Below are positions 11,365-23,587 of a stretch of 64,000 bases of DNA, piece by piece. The notes beneath the pieces were generated by a model. It was not told where the DNA came from. It did not search any database and saw only the letters and a list, made by a program, of their open reading frames with translations. Position 1 is the stretch's first letter. Every line of letters begins with the position of its first letter. This DNA comes from Ctena decussata (Eukaryota > Mollusca > Bivalvia > Lucinida > Lucinidae): NCBI GenBank assembly GCA_963989385.1, contig OZ022499.1, positions 53,061,757 to 53,125,756 on the forward strand, read 5' to 3'. Position numbers and translations under genes: made by a program.

Positions 11365-13473
11365 ATGCCCCCAATTTCGGAGAAATTGTGGGGGCATATT
11401 GGTTTGGGCCTGTCCGTCTGTCCGTCTGTCCTCTAACTCAAGAACCGTAAGAGCTAGGAGCTTGAAACTTTATACACATGATCAGTATGAAAAATAAGCG
11501 AAAACATGTTTTTTCTTTTTTCCACAGGTCACATATTTCAAGAGTTATGCCCCTTTTTCGACTTAGCCTGTGGAACCTTGTGAACAAAATATCTCAAGAA
11601 CCCCTGATGCTAGGATCATGAGGTTTTGCAGGATGAGAATGCCCAAGGTGTAGATGACCTGATTAACTTTTGAAACAAAATCGTGAATTTTTGACCGAGT
11701 TATGCCTCTTTTTCGACTTAGTGCATTGTAAGCCTATGGAACCTTGTGAACAAAATATCTCAAGAACCCCTGAAGCTAGGAGCATGATTTTTTGCAGGAA
11801 GATACTGCCTGTGGTGTAGATGACCTGATTAACTTTTGAAAAAAATTCGTAAATTTTTGATCAAGTTATTCACCTTTTTCGACTTAGTGCATTGAGGCCT
11901 TTGGTACAAAGGTACCCTTACATATAGTCAAGAACAATAAGAGCTAGGAACTTGAAACTTTATACACATGATCAGTATGGAAAATAAGCAGACCCGTATT
12001 TTTTTATTTTTCCGCTGGCAATGTATTTCCAGAGTTATGCCCCTTTTTTGACTTAGCCTGTGGAACCTTGTGAACAAAATATCTCAAGAACCCCTGATGC
12101 TAGGATCATGAGGTTTTGCAGGATGAGAATGCCCAAGGTGTAGATGACCTGATTAACTTTTGAAACAAATTCGTGAATTTTTGACCGAGTTATGCCTCTT
12201 TTTCGACTTAGTGCATTGTAAGCCTATGGAACCTTGTGAACAAAATATCTCAAGAACCCCTGAAGCTAGGAGCATGATTTTTTGCAGGAAGATACTGCCT
12301 GTGGTGTAGATGACCTGATTAACTTTCGAAAAAAAATTGTGAATTTTTGATAAAGTTATTCCCCTTTTTCGACTTAGTGCAATGAAGCCTATGGTACAAA
12401 GGTACCCTTACATATAGTCATGAACAGTTAGAGCTAGGAACTTGAAACTTTATACACATGATCAGTATGGAAAATAAGCAGACCCATATTTTTCTTATTT
12501 TTCCGCCGGTCATGTAATTCCAGAGTTATGCCCCTTTTTCGACTTAGCCTGTGGAAACTTGTGAACAAAATATCTCAAGAACCCCTGATGCTAGGATCAT
12601 GAGGTTTTGCAGGATGAGAATGCCCAAAGTGTAGATGACCTACTTAACTTTTGAAACAAATTTGTGAATTTTTGACAAAGTTATGCCCCTTTTTCGACTT
12701 AGTGCATTGTAAGCCTATGGAACCTTGTGAACAAAATATCTCAAGAACCCCTGATGTTAGGATCATGAGGTTTTGCAGGAAGATACTGCCTGTGGTGTAG
12801 ATGACCTAATTAACTTTTGAAAAGAAATCATGAATTCTTTATTGAGTTATGCCCCTTTTTCGACTTAGTGCATTGTAAGTCTATGGAACCTTGTGAACAA
12901 AATATCTCAGGAACACCTGATGCTAGGAGCATGATTTTATGCAGGAAGATACTGCCTGTGGTGTAGATGACCTGATTAACGTTTGAAAAGAAATCATGAA
13001 TTTTTTATTGAGTTATGCCCCTTTTTCGACTTAGTGCATTGTAAGTCTATGGAACCTTGTGAACAAAATATCTCAAGAACACCTGATGCTAGGATCATGA
13101 TTTTATGCAGGAAGATACTGCCTGTGGTGTAGATGACCTGATTAACTTTTGAAAATAATTTGTAAATTTTGGATTGAGTTATGCCCCTTTTTCAACTTAG
13201 TGCATTATTTGCCTATGGAAGCTTGTGAACAAAATATCTGGAGAACCCCTGATGCTAGGATCATGATTTTTGCTGGTTGATATTGCCCAAGGTGTAGATG
13301 ACCTGATTAACTTTCGAAAACAATTCGTAAATTTTTGACTGAGTTAAGCCCCTTTTTCGACTTAGTGCATTGTAAGCCTATGGTGCAAAGGTACAAGCAT
13401 TATTGGATGAACCTTCTCTAGAGACAAGCATATGGTTGGGGGCATAGTGTTTCATAAACACATTTTCTAGTTT
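11365..13473 (+). mobile_element. Helentron-like tandem element E2
   Basis: The 5' hairpin is perfect (ATGCCCCCAATTT / AAATTGTGGGGGCAT) and is followed by CTGTCCGTCTGTCC. The body is about nine ~160-bp units with TGTGAACAAAATATCTCAAG; the first three form a ~490-bp higher-order repeat. The 3' end has TTGGGGGCAT, the hairpin GTGTTTCATAAACAC and TTTTCTAGTTT. A 5'-truncated second copy is at 42277. Confidence 0.82.
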
Positions 13474-13511
13474 AGGAAAATTATGGTAATATTTTTAGAT
13501 GTTCCATTTTT

Positions 13512-13640
13512 GTCTTGCCTGCAACTAGCAGAAGAGAGACATATGTTTTACTTTTCCAATGTCAGTGTTGTTGGTTGCATAACCTTTTGTCGAGTTTTCA
13601 GGTTTAGCTCTGTTATTAGTATTCTTACTGTTGTTGAGAT
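13512..13640 (+). mobile_element. Old head of a 44602-type Helentron-like element
   Basis: GTCTTGCCTGCAACTAGCAG with TATGTTTTACTTTTCC and later TTTTGTCGAGTTTTCAGG match the 5' head of the element at 44602 with many changes. Confidence 0.45.
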
Positions 13641-13740
13641 TGCTGTTACCCTTGAGCGTCTGTGATCCTTTCCGGTCTTCTTTCTGGTAAATGACGTACA
13701 TTATTTGGATATGAATAGCAGTCAGGATGGAACTTTATTG

Positions 13741-13860
13741 GTAACAATTTCCAGTGGCTGTTCAACCTGTTCTTAAACTGATTTATTGAATTGGCAGAGA
13801 CTACCCAATCTGGAAGTTTATTCCACTGGTCAGTAACTCATTGTGAAAAAGAGAATTTTT
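13741..13860 (-). pseudogene. Relic of a LINE reverse-transcriptase C-terminus
   Basis: The minus strand reads FSFSQ, a stop, then VTDQWNKLPDWVVSANSINQ and FKNRLNSHWKLL. The W-N-x-L-P-x-x-V-V ... F-K-x-x-L pattern is typical of the C-terminal end of non-LTR reverse transcriptases (Jockey/CR1 type). The stop replaces an Arg codon (CGA to TGA). No RT core is readable upstream. Confidence 0.65.
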
Positions 13861-13929
13861 GTGAAAGTGAACTTAAGGTGAGACATCACATTCTGTGGAA
13901 TTATTGTTCTGAATTTTTATGGTAGTTCC

Positions 13930-15411
13930 CAGTCTTTACGATATTTATGGTTGTTATAATGCTTTGGAAGACTTTACAGAGATTCCAAAATTTAGGATAT
14001 GTATGATTATACGACTTCGTATTTTATCATAAAGTTCTTATATGAGACATAGCTTCGCAAAAATGTACCATATTTCTTATAAATGCTCTAGGGTGAAGTC
14101 CTTTTAATGGCCTAGTCTTAAATCTGTTTTGGAATTTGGCTATTTGGCTACTGAAAAAGTGGGAAGGGGGGGGGGTGTTTAGAAGAAATATGGTATTTGA
14201 TATGAATGTGTATTACAGTACCCTTTCCTAGGAAGGTCCTGTTATGCATCAGTCATTTGTAACACCCTCCCCACCCCGCTTTCCCCCAGGAAATAGCAGT
14301 GATTGACTTTTCTTCCAGCAAATTCCTGTTATAAGCTTCTCTCTTGTGGGGGGAGGTGGGGGGGGGGGGGGGGGGCAAACAGTTGGTAAAACCACTGCTA
14401 TTTGACCCCACAGTCTGTTATTTGTTATATGATGCAATTTTGCCTAAAAAACAAAATTACGGCATTTGTCCAGCACTGTGGGGATGATGCAAACATAAAA
14501 ACAAGGCTCATTTTCCCTACCCCAGGGTGGGTGGGCTGTGGTTACAACTGACAGTTGCATTACACCTGCCAGAGCTCTACATGAGTGCTAGTTATTTGTT
14601 AGATTTATCTAGCTAATCTGTGGTAATTCTCAAAACAACAACAAAACAATGTGTTTTAATCCTTAACCTTCTCTTGCTTGCTGACTTTGTAGTTCGCTTC
14701 ACCTTAAAATGGGGGTACCCTTACCTAGGAAGCCGTAAAGTCCACAAAACTTTCACTGATTTTGTTTATATTTTCTCCCATTTACGTTCTGGTGGGGTGT
14801 ACTTGGTGTCTAGCATGCCTGACAGGCTCTCAAAAAGATTTACCCCCACCCCCCCAAAACAAAACAACAATTGTCGCATTTAGCAAGAGAAGGATTAATA
14901 AGATCTGTCTCGATGAGGGAAGGGGGTTGGAGGGTTCAGGTGACGGTAACAACTTAAGTTTCTATATAGAGAAATAGTAAAACTTGCCAAGAATTATCAT
15001 ACAATAATACTCCTTATTATATACCTATCAATGATATGCCCTTTGAACTGCCTGTTTTTTCTGACCATCTGATACAGAAACCCGTATCCAGCTGATTTTC
15101 TGAATCCATATCACTATCCTTTAAAACGAGGCTCTGTCTGAGTTCCAGCTGGGGCACATCATTGTTTAGCGTGCATCGTAGAAACGAGAACCAGAGATAC
15201 GGGACTTGTGACGTAATGTCAACAAACAAGTCAAAATGGCATGCCTCAATTGCTCAGTCGGCAGCATTCGTCTCACGACTAGTACATACTTCTGCCGCGC
15301 AGGTTCAAATCTGGGTCGATGCATTAGCGCACGCAAATATGAATGGTTGGCTGCTCCCTAAGGTATATAATAAACAAATTATTACAATAGTAGCTTGATC
15401 TTGCGTACTGT
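13930..15411. other. Intron with a G-tract, otherwise unassigned
   Basis: A run of 17 or more G lies at about 14357-14375. On the complementary strand it yields Pro-rich spurious ORFs. Nothing else is recognised. Confidence 0.6.
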
Positions 15412-15520
15412 ATCACGTCTCATGGCTGAGCTCATACCATCGGATCACCCGAGGCTCAAGTGTCTCGGGTGATCAGAGGGTATGAGCTCATCCACTTGAC
15501 GTGATACATTACGCCAGATC
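15412..15520. mobile_element. Palindromic MITE
   Basis: GTATCACGTCTCATGGCTGA... is matched by ...TGACGTGATACATTACGC, with inner stem GAGCTCATACC / GGTATGAGCTC and GGATCACCCGAG / CTCGGGTGATC. Confidence 0.8.
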
Positions 15521-15605
15521 TAGTTACTGTTATTATAATATGTATTATCTAGAGATCTGACATTTTGTTAACATGTAAAGTACCAAGATGAAAATAGCTG
15601 AATTT

Positions 15606-15672
15606 GCAAACAGTGCGGATCCAGATGAGGGGGCTCTTAAGTGAGCCCCCTCATCTGGATCTTCACTGTTTA
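15606..15672. repeat. ~65-bp hairpin repeat, family F copy 1
   Basis: GCAAACAGTGCGGATCCAGA pairs with TCTGGATCTTCACTGTTTAC; inner stem GAGGGGGCTC / GAGCCCCCTC. It sits 180 bp before the exon 3 acceptor. Confidence 0.9.
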
Positions 15673-15770
15673 CCTTATAGTCTTTGAATTCACAATATGA
15701 TATAGCTTGGACAACACAATTTTTGAAATTTTGCAGACATAAATTTTGTTGTCTGCTTTTTGGGGCTTGA

Positions 15771-16109
<339 letters not shown>

Positions 16110-16541
16110 GACCAGTATTGTGTTCGGAAAAAAATATCACTTTTCAGTACATGTCTGTAGATAATTTCAGTGACTTGGCAATAACAACACATTGCAGCCT
16201 CTTGTTGTAAAGGTCTGCTTTGCTTAGTCAGACCTAATGAGGAATTTGTCTCAGCTGGCCTGCAATTTGCAGATATAGAGACATTCAGTAAGAATTCTAA
16301 GTACTGGGTTAGATTGATCTGAACAAATAGTGCAGATCTGAATCAGACTAATCAGGGCCTGCACTGTATGCGATTACAACTGCATCATTTTACACATTAC
16401 TGCAAAAATGAACAGTTGTAGTTATCCTATTAAACACCCAGAGGGCATTGCATTTTATGAAAAGGGGCATTATTTAGAGCCTAAATTGTAGTAATTTGGT
16501 CACTGCCAAAATACCTGTAATAAATAGTATCTATATTAATG

Positions 16542-16680
16542 GGTATACTTTCAGAGGAAGTAAATCTTATCATTTTCGCCTCTCTTCGTATTAGGGGTGG
16601 GGGTCAACTCTTAAAGGAAATAATTTGCTCCTCTAGGAGCAAATCCTTTCCTTTAAAAGTTGATCCCATTTCCAAGAGCT
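16542..16680. repeat. Hairpin repeat, family H copy 1
   Basis: GTCAACTCTTAAAGGAAATA with TTGCTCC / GGAGCAA and the complement TTTCCTTTAAAAGTTGATCC. The flank begins TTTCAGAGGAAGTAA, as in other copies. Confidence 0.75.
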
Positions 16681-16867
16681 ACCTCATCTATAACATTATT
16701 ATCGGACCTGGAGGCGGTTGAGGAGGGAGGGTGCTTATTAGAGCAGGGGTGTTTATTAGGATTAATTATAATACAGTACGGTAGTGATTTGAGGTGTCAC
16801 AATTTTTAGAATGTTTATGATAATTATTACTTTTCTGTAATGATGGCATAGGTAGCGTAGATTTTCG

Positions 16868-16944
16868 TCAAGTTTTCTCCTATATTTCTGTTTGTGACAT
16901 TGCCCAGATAGGCCAGACACAGCATTCCACGGAATTCTTGTTTT
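16868..16944 (+). mobile_element. Right-end fragment of a 44602-type Helentron-like element
   Basis: GGCCAGACACAGCATTCCAC followed by GGAATTCTTGTTTTAG matches the 3' end of the element at 44602. Confidence 0.6.
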
Positions 16945-17882
16945 AGCATCTATACTTGATTTTATTTTATTTTTAAGAAAAAATCATCTTTTAGAAATGC
17001 AGAATATTTTATGAATAAAAGTTTCTGAAACTGATGTTTTTTCTGCTTATTCAGGAACCTTGAATTTGTTTAAATTCATTTTCAGGAAGGGAGAGAAAGT
17101 TCTCTGATTTGGAATTATTGGTCAACCTTTTTACATGGGCCACTGTTAAAGAAAGAATTTTCTTAGGAGAGAGTGAATTCTGTTTCTAAGGAGAAGTCTC
17201 CTTGGGGTAGACACCATCTTTAAGGGAAGCACTGCAAAATCTCCTTATGTCTTTTTCGGCCCCCAAAAAAAGAATACAATATGTTCCAAAATGTGACTAA
17301 TGTAAACGGGGTTCCATTGCTCACAGCCTTTCATTATCACCCTTCCATCGTCCTGATATGACTGAAATACTGTTGAAAAAGGACGTAAAATCACAAGTCA
17401 TCCATCCAAAATGTGATAATTTGTTAACAGACTAATGATGTTGGTTGATCAACTGGACTCAGAAATTAATTCAAAGGACCCAACTGATCAGGAAATGCAT
17501 GCAGTAAGTTCCTTTCAGTCAACAGTTCAATATAAATATGGAATAGGGCAAGTGGACATGCCAAAAATAAGATGATCAAGTTTGTCAGTTTACAGAATTT
17601 TAGTGGTAACTGGTTCTGGATTAAGGCGTCCCTATACATGGGGGCCTTTAAACTAACATAAAAAGTTTTATTTAAGGCGTACTGTATGCAAGAGCATTTG
17701 TCATTTTTTGCTTAAAAAAAATGAAGTAGAAGACTTTAAATGATGTTTTGAACAGCTGGGCCTGGTTATTATGAGGCTTATTACAATTATCTGACAGATT
17801 TGGTTCTCATCATAGAATGTATAGAGTGCTACCTGAGTGTTTGTGTGTTGCTGTCAGATAATGTTACGTGCCATTGAATTTC

Positions 17883-18140
17883 TGTGTTTATAGAGGATCT
17901 TACATATGAATGGTCGTTTCATATGAAGTTTTTGAAACAAGCCTTTGGTGAGTTTCATAAATTTCATTTGAAATGACCACCAATGTAAGATTCTGATTAT
18001 CATATGACCCTTTAAAATGGGACTTTTTCTCCTTCAAAATGAATATTATTACCATTAGAAAATGCATTGTTGTCACGGGCATTGTCATGACATTGCATGT
18101 ATGCGCCAAAGTGTTATTGTGGTCATACGATTTTTATGAT
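17883..18140 (-). mobile_element. MITE related to 52560-52845, reverse copy
   Basis: GATCTTACATATGAATGGTC, a TTTCATATGAAG hairpin with TTTCATAAATTTCATTTGAA, and a tail TATCATATGACCCTTTAAAA recur inverted upstream of exon 12. Both copies lie just upstream of a zinc-finger exon. Confidence 0.65.
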
Positions 18141-18227
18141 ACGGCGTTATCCACTGAATAACAGGGATGTTATTGATAAATAAATGTATGGAATGGATTG
18201 TACATACATGATATTACTGAATTGCAG

Positions 18228-18520
18228 GGCGGACCAGACAGGATATTTCCTCTAGATGTAGTGGTGACACAGAGTTTGCCAAAGAAGGAGCAGAACTGAC
18301 AAAGCAAGCTTTTCAGTGTACCAAATGTAACAAAAAATTCTTGACAAAAAGTGGTCTCAGAACTCATATTTCACACTGCAATGTGCTTAGGAGTGGAGAC
18401 TTACAGGCATCAGTATTTAGATACTGGTGTTCCATCTGTGGTGAAGGTTTCAAACTCAAACGAGAACTTACAGCTCATTCCTGGCTACACCAATACAAAG
18501 TTAAAAGCCAGCTGTTCTAA
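18228..18520 (+). CDS. Alternative terminal exon 4: divergent C2H2 pair without TGEKP linker
   Basis: The acceptor TTACTGAATTGCAG|GG (AG 18226-18227) opens a phase-1 frame of 96 residues to TAA at 18518-18520, the longest exon of the set. There is no ATG in the frame. Finger 1 is F-Q-C-T-K-C with helix TKSGLRT followed by T-H-I-S-H-C, so the last ligand can be His (HX2H) or Cys (HX3C). Finger 2 is Y-W-C-S-I-C with helix LKRELTA and H-S-W-L-H. Between them are about 17 residues (CNVLRSGDLQASVFRYW) in place of TGEKP, so the fingers probably do not dock as a standard tandem. The joined codon is GGG (Gly). Such an atypical pair also occurs among insect lola isoforms, which is known for that family; use of this exon here is inferred. 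Confidence 0.85.
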
Positions 18521-19406
18521 ACAACAGTGAATGGAAGAAAAGTTGTTGAATTTTGGGTGAGCTGATAATTATAATGTTCCAGATTTCTAATTATATTCAA
18601 TTCTTAGAAAATAGGAACATCTGCATATAAACAGCATTATGAGAAAAGGCTGCGTAATTCTTTTTAGACTGGAAACCCCTTTATGGGACATTTAAGTATA
18701 GTGAAGATCCAGCTCAGAGACACTGCAGAACATGGTGTCTGATCAGGGTCTTCACTGTATGCTATCAGGAATTTCTGTGCAAAATACATTTAAGTGTTTG
18801 GAAAACATTCACTAGAAACCCCTAGAACTAGAAATGGACACATCTAAATGATAAGGATGGACAAATCCACTTGTCAGAAAAGATCTGCAACCATCAGAGG
18901 CCTGAACTAGTGTTAGGACAGTTTAGCAAGAGCCTTTATGTTGTGCCTCAGCAATGGCTCTGATCAGATTGTGCTGATATGCAGGCTGGTCTGAGCCTTT
19001 GTTGTTCACATATACCATAAGTACCCTTTTAAAGGGGAAGCAACCATGCCATTTTCTTTTTTGCCTCCCTGCTCACTTTAATAGTAATAATAAGTTAAGA
19101 TGCAATTTGGAGATGCAACTCATATAGTGTAGTGTATGTGTAGCTAGATATTTGGATGAAATATATTTTACTTGTTTTAGTCCTACAAAAACCATCTTTC
19201 TTTCACCCTTTCACCCCTCTGCTGAACATCTTTGAGTAGCTGGAAGCAAGAGACAGCATGGCTGTTCCAGCAGGAATTGCCATCTATCCTGCTTTTTTAA
19301 AGAACATTTTGTGATACGGCGATATGTTTAAATTTAAAGATGGAAAAATTCCATTACATATGATCGAAGTACTGTATATTTTAGTGATGTTGGTAAGTAG
19401 ATTCTT

Positions 19407-19476
19407 TTAACCCTATTGCACTCAAAACGGCCAAAACTCCATAGAGTTTTGGCCGTTCTGAGTGCAAAAGGGTTAA
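19407..19476. repeat. 70-bp hairpin repeat, family G copy 2
   Basis: TTAACCCTATTGCACTCAAA ... GAGTGCAAAAGGGTTAA, centre CTCCATAGAG. A one-armed copy follows at 19550-19593. Confidence 0.85.
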
Positions 19477-19658
19477 ATTCAAAGATGGAAAAATTCCATT
19501 AATTATGATGAGGTACCATATGCTGGTTCATTGATTTATAACAATGTTTTGAACACCATAGAGTCTTGGCTGTTCTGAGTGCAAAAGGGTTAAATTCAAA
19601 GATGGAAAATTTCCATTAATTATGATGAGGTATCATATGCTGGTTCATTGATTTATAA

Positions 19659-19919
<261 letters not shown>

Positions 19920-20274
19920 TAGAACAGACTGGCCTTTATGGAACAAAGATTTGGATAACTTGATCATTGAAGTTATTATAAACTTGGAAAAAAGTGAACT
20001 TAAAAAATGGCAATAAATAATGCCCCCCTCTCCCCACTTCCTTCCAAAATAAAAAAGTGAACTTATACATGTCAATAAATAATCCCCATTCTCCCCACCT
20101 CCTTCCAAAATAAAACAAAGGAAAAAAGTGACCAACAGTGCTGACTCAAATCAGACTGCCTCAAGAGAAGGAACAGTCTGCTGTGGGTTTTCACACTTGG
20201 CTGGGCAGTCTGCTGATATTGTAAACAGTTGGCTTTGATATTTCTGTTATAGTGTTTCTAGTACATAGGAACAA

Positions 20275-20541
20275 GCCGGGCCGCGTAGCGCAATCGGTAG
20301 GGCACCTGACTCATAAGTCAGAGTCCTGGGTTCGAAACCCGGTCTGGCCACATACTTCCGTTTCTCCTTCCGCTGATTCTAGAAGGGTAGTTGTCGGTTA
20401 CTGGCGGAAGTATGTGCACTTAGTACTGGTTAACCGCTTAGGAGGTCTAAGCCTGCCCAGGAATAGTGTGGTTAGGTTATAATTGACCGTCCCGACATGA
20501 CCATAGTTGTTTACCGTGGACATTAAGCATCATATCAACCA
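20275..20541 (+). mobile_element. tRNA-derived SINE with 12-bp target duplication
   Basis: The head is a tRNA(Met-CAT)-like sequence (GCGCAATCGGTAGGGCACC A-box; GGTTCGAAACC B-box; anticodon loop CTCATAA). A ~190-bp body ends CATCATATCAACC. ACATAGGAACAA flanks it at 20263-20274 and 20542-20553. It lies between the duplicated exons 5 and 6. Confidence 0.92.
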
Positions 20542-20625
20542 ACATAGGAACAAACTCTTTCCTATAAGAGTATACCCAATTTGGAATCATTTTGTCATCC
20601 AGGGAAGCAAACAGAAAGTCACAAA

Positions 20626-20847
20626 AGTTGTCTCCCTTTATAAACATGGCAGTGTACTGTTTGACTTAGTGTCAATCACTTTAATAGTAATAATAATTCT
20701 AAACCTTAATGTGCCAAAAAGCAGACAATGAAATTTAAGTCATAACAGTTGTCTCCCTTTATAAACATGGCAGTGTACTGATTGACTTAGTGTCAATCAC
20801 TTTAATAGTAATAATAATTCTAACCCTTAATGTGCCAAAAAGCAGAT
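20626..20847. repeat. 120-bp tandem duplication
   Basis: GTTGTCTCCCTTTATAAACA through GTGCCAAAAAGCAGA occurs twice with offset 120 and few differences. Confidence 0.85.
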
Positions 20848-20933
20848 GACAAACTTTAGGTCTGCAGAATTTCAAAAAATGTTTCGTCCAAGCAATATCA
20901 TATGTGAATTTGAACACTAGAGGGCAAGCAGTG

Positions 20934-20990
20934 TAGATTCAGTTGAGGTGGCTCATTATGAGCCACCTCATCTGGATCTACTCTGTTTGC
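20934..20990. repeat. Hairpin repeat, family F copy 2
   Basis: Ends GCAAGCAGTGTAGATTCAG and ATCTACTCTGTTTGC; inner stem GAGGTGGCTC / GAGCCACCTC. Confidence 0.9.
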
Positions 20991-21029
20991 CAATTCAACA
21001 ATTTCAATTTCTGGTGCTTTAAGGGTTAG

Positions 21030-21866
21030 ATGCCATTGGAGATGCAGCTCCTTATGAACCATAATGTATGTATAGCTAGTTATTTTAGATGAAATATATT
21101 TCATTTCAATAATTCCTATAAAAATCATGTTTCTCTTGCCTTTCACCCATCTGCTGAACATCTGTGAGTAGCTGGAAGCGAGATACAGCATGGCTGCTCC
21201 AACCTTAAGATTGCCATCTAGCCCCACAGTGTTAAGGTAACACTTAGTGATATGGAAAAATTCCATTACAGATGATTGAGGTACTGCCATATGCTATATA
21301 TAATACATTGAGTTATCACGCGAATATTTTGATTTTATTTCAGGTTTTTCAGCACTATCAACAAGCCAAGACGTCCGGAGGAGGAGGAAGGACAGGCCAA
21401 GAAAACAGTATATATGCCCCTTCTGTCCCAAGCGGTTTCAGGGGAATTCGGCCAGCGGAGATTTTAAGCGACATATCAGAATACATACTGGTGAAAAACC
21501 TTATGTCTGTGACTATTGTAACAAAGGGTTTACTCAAAAAGGAAATCTGGCACAACATCTCCTGACACATAGAGACAGTCTAGGCTAGTGGAACAATCTG
21601 GCCCTATTTGAAACAAAGATTTGGATACCTTGATCATTGAAGTTATTTTTTTTTAAATTAGAAAAAAAGTGAACTTAAAAAGGCAATAGATAATCCCTCC
21701 GCCTCAAAACGAAATCCTCCCCCTCCGACATATACCCCCCACCCCCTCCCCCTCCAAAATAAAGCAAAGAAAAAATTGACCAACAGTGCAGGCTCTGAGC
21801 ATACTGCAGTCAGAGGAGGAACAGTCTGCTGTGGGTTTCACAGTTGGCTGGGCAGTCTGTAGATGT
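21030..21866. repeat. Segmental duplication, right copy (contains exon 6)
   Basis: Matches 19090-20228 upstream, in the exon, and downstream to GGCTGGGCAGTCTG. The 3' flank carries a C-rich stretch (21718-21756). Confidence 0.85.
21344..21588 (+). CDS. Alternative terminal exon 6: zinc-finger pair, duplicate of exon 5
   Basis: The acceptor GATTTTATTTCAG|GT (AG 21342-21343) opens a phase-1 frame of 80 residues ending with TAG at 21586-21588. Finger 1 (C-P-F-C, 15-residue spacer [20 protein letters not shown]) shares the 3-residue insertion with exon 5; finger 2 is C-D-Y-C, helix [12 protein letters not shown]. The basic lead is expanded by an Arg run ([12 protein letters not shown]). Differences from exon 5 fall on helix positions (SSNL to SGDF; KRNMEV to KGNLAQ), which could shift DNA preference. 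A longer open frame that overlaps it in another phase is a shadow. The joined codon is GGT (Gly), and AATAAA is at 21758. Confidence 0.9.
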
Positions 21867-21871
21867 TCAAG

Positions 21872-22080
21872 CAGAGCTCTAGATAAGAGGAAGTATTTGA
21901 TGATAATTAAGGATAATTTTTCTTATTTCTCATCGAAACCATATGTTGTGACCATTCATCTGAACCATCTCGTCGAGACGGTTCAGATGAGGGGTCACAA
22001 TATATGTTTTTATGCAGAATTAACAAAAAATATCCTTAATTATCACCAAATACCCCCTCTTATCTAGAGCTAGAGCTCTG
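21872..22080. mobile_element. Palindromic MITE, family B copy 2
   Basis: CAGAGCTCTAGATAAGAGGA and CTCTTATCTAGAGCTAGAGC ends; centre GTCTCG-type hairpin with CATATGTTGTGACC / GGTCACAATATATG. Confidence 0.9.
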
Positions 22081-22224
22081 TGTTGTCAACGGTTGATGCT
22101 GGCATTACTGTCTGATAAATAATCCCAGAGAGCTAGATCTTTTTTTTTTTTCAAGACGTCTTTGAGATTGGGAATGGGAAACCCTTGTCTTATTGGTGAA
22201 GAAAAACAGTACTTATTGGTTTAT

Positions 22225-22436
22225 AAAACAAAGGCTTTTCTCTTCCAAAACAATTCCAAGAATCTAGATCTGTCTTACAAGTCCAAAACAGTCCCAAGAA
22301 TCTAGATCTGTCTTACAAGTCCAAAACAGTCCCAAGAATATAGATCTATTTTACAAGTCCAAAACAATCCCAAGAATCTAGATCTGTCTTACAAGACAGA
22401 TCTAGATTCTTGGGATTGTTTTGGAAGAGAAAAGCT
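22225..22436. repeat. Fold-back of ~40-bp repeats
   Basis: A unit with CCCAAGAATCTAGATCTGTC is repeated about four times, then appears inverted (GACAGATCTAGATTCTTGGG), with outer arms TTTTCTCTTCCAAAACAA / TTGTTTTGGAAGAGAAAA. Confidence 0.85.
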
Positions 22437-22565
22437 TATCTGATAGCCAAACTACACACTACTGATTTACATATTTGGGGTATGTTGTGGTGAGAGAAAG
22501 TTGCGTCTTACTGCCAAATAAATACAGTAATGCGAAAAAGATGACATTATTACCAAGACTAAGGG

Positions 22566-23189
22566 CACAGTATCCGAACTTACTGTACCATCTCTTCCGG
22601 TTTGTATAGTATTGAATCGAGAGTTCAAAATTCGCTTATAACCAATAATCGGAAATCATTAGGTTTTGAGATTTTATCTGGAATCTGCTGCGTCATTTAT
22701 AGTTATTCGGTCTTTTACTTTATTAAATTGTACAATGAAAACTCATGGCCGTCACAGAAATTTTATTCCGAACAGCTTAATTTAACACGAGTTTGTGTCG
22801 TGCAAAACCTAGCTATCATCCTACTATCATAATTTACAAACTGTAGATTGATAACGCCTTCCATTTATTTTAAAGATTTTTATAAAACATGTAAGAAAAG
22901 GCTCAGAATGGTTTGAGAATCATGCCAAGGGCAATTTGAATACTGTACTCATTACTGTCCACCCATACACGACATTGTACAGGGCAATAAAGTAAAATGC
23001 CGAAGAGAAAATTATATTAAACTTACCTCTTCACATTATCGAAACTGAATAACTATAAATGACACAGCAGTCTCTCGATAAAATCTCAAAACATAATGAT
23101 TTCTGACTACTGGTTGTAAGCGAACTTTGTACTCTCGATTCAATGCTATGAAAACCGGAAGAGCTGGTACAGTGAGTTCGGATACTGTG
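22566..23189. mobile_element. 620-bp TIR element with ~150-bp arms
   Basis: CACAGTATCCGAACTTACTG (left) is inverted as CAGTGAGTTCGGATACTGTG (right). The arms also share TTGAATCGAGAGT and TTTATAGTTATTCGG. No coding interior. Confidence 0.85.
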
Positions 23190-23214
23190 AATGGGGATCC
23201 ATGGGGCGATTGAG

Positions 23215-23390
23215 TACACTTTCAGGGGAAGCAACTCTGCCATTTTATTTTATATCTTCCTTTTTAATGGGGGTCAATTTGTAAAGGAAAAAAATTGCTC
23301 TCATAAAAGCAAATTCTTTTCTATAAGAGTTGGCACTGTTTTGAAAGTGCTTTGCTGTCCAGGGAAGCAGACAGAAGTCACAAAGTTCAA
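23215..23390. repeat. Repeat family H copy 2
   Basis: Begins TACACTTTCAGGGGAAGCAA, holds a weak TTGCTCTCATAAAAGCAA stem, and ends in CAGGGAAGCAGACAGAAGTC. Confidence 0.65.
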
Positions 23391-23394
23391 AGTG

Positions 23395-23587
23395 ACATGA
23401 CTCATATCAGCCTGTGCATCTGTTGAGTCTTAGCAGAGTCATTGTCTGCATGGAGATAGCAAAGACCCTTACCTACCTTTTAAGTGCACAGCAAAAACTC
23501 ATATCAGTCTTGGCAGATGACCAGGCTGATCTGAGTCTTTGCTAGGCGCACATGCCACTTTGTTGATTTTGTTGTGTCGGGGCTCAA
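23395..23587. mobile_element. Palindromic MITE, family A copy 2 (decayed)
   Basis: ATGACTCATATCAGCCTGTG on the left, CAGGCTGATCTGAGTCTTTG and TTGTGTCGGGGCTCAA on the right. Confidence 0.7.

Noticed and set aside
14249..14437. Proline-run protein on the minus strand
   Set aside because: Produced by translating the poly-G tract.
20275..20350. A functional tRNA-Met gene
   Set aside because: The tRNA-like head is attached to a SINE body with a target duplication and recurs with mutated anticodon loops; it is a SINE head.
21272..21565. 97-aa ORF overlapping exon 6
   Set aside because: Out-of-phase shadow; the phase-1 frame carries all eight zinc ligands and the stop at 21586.
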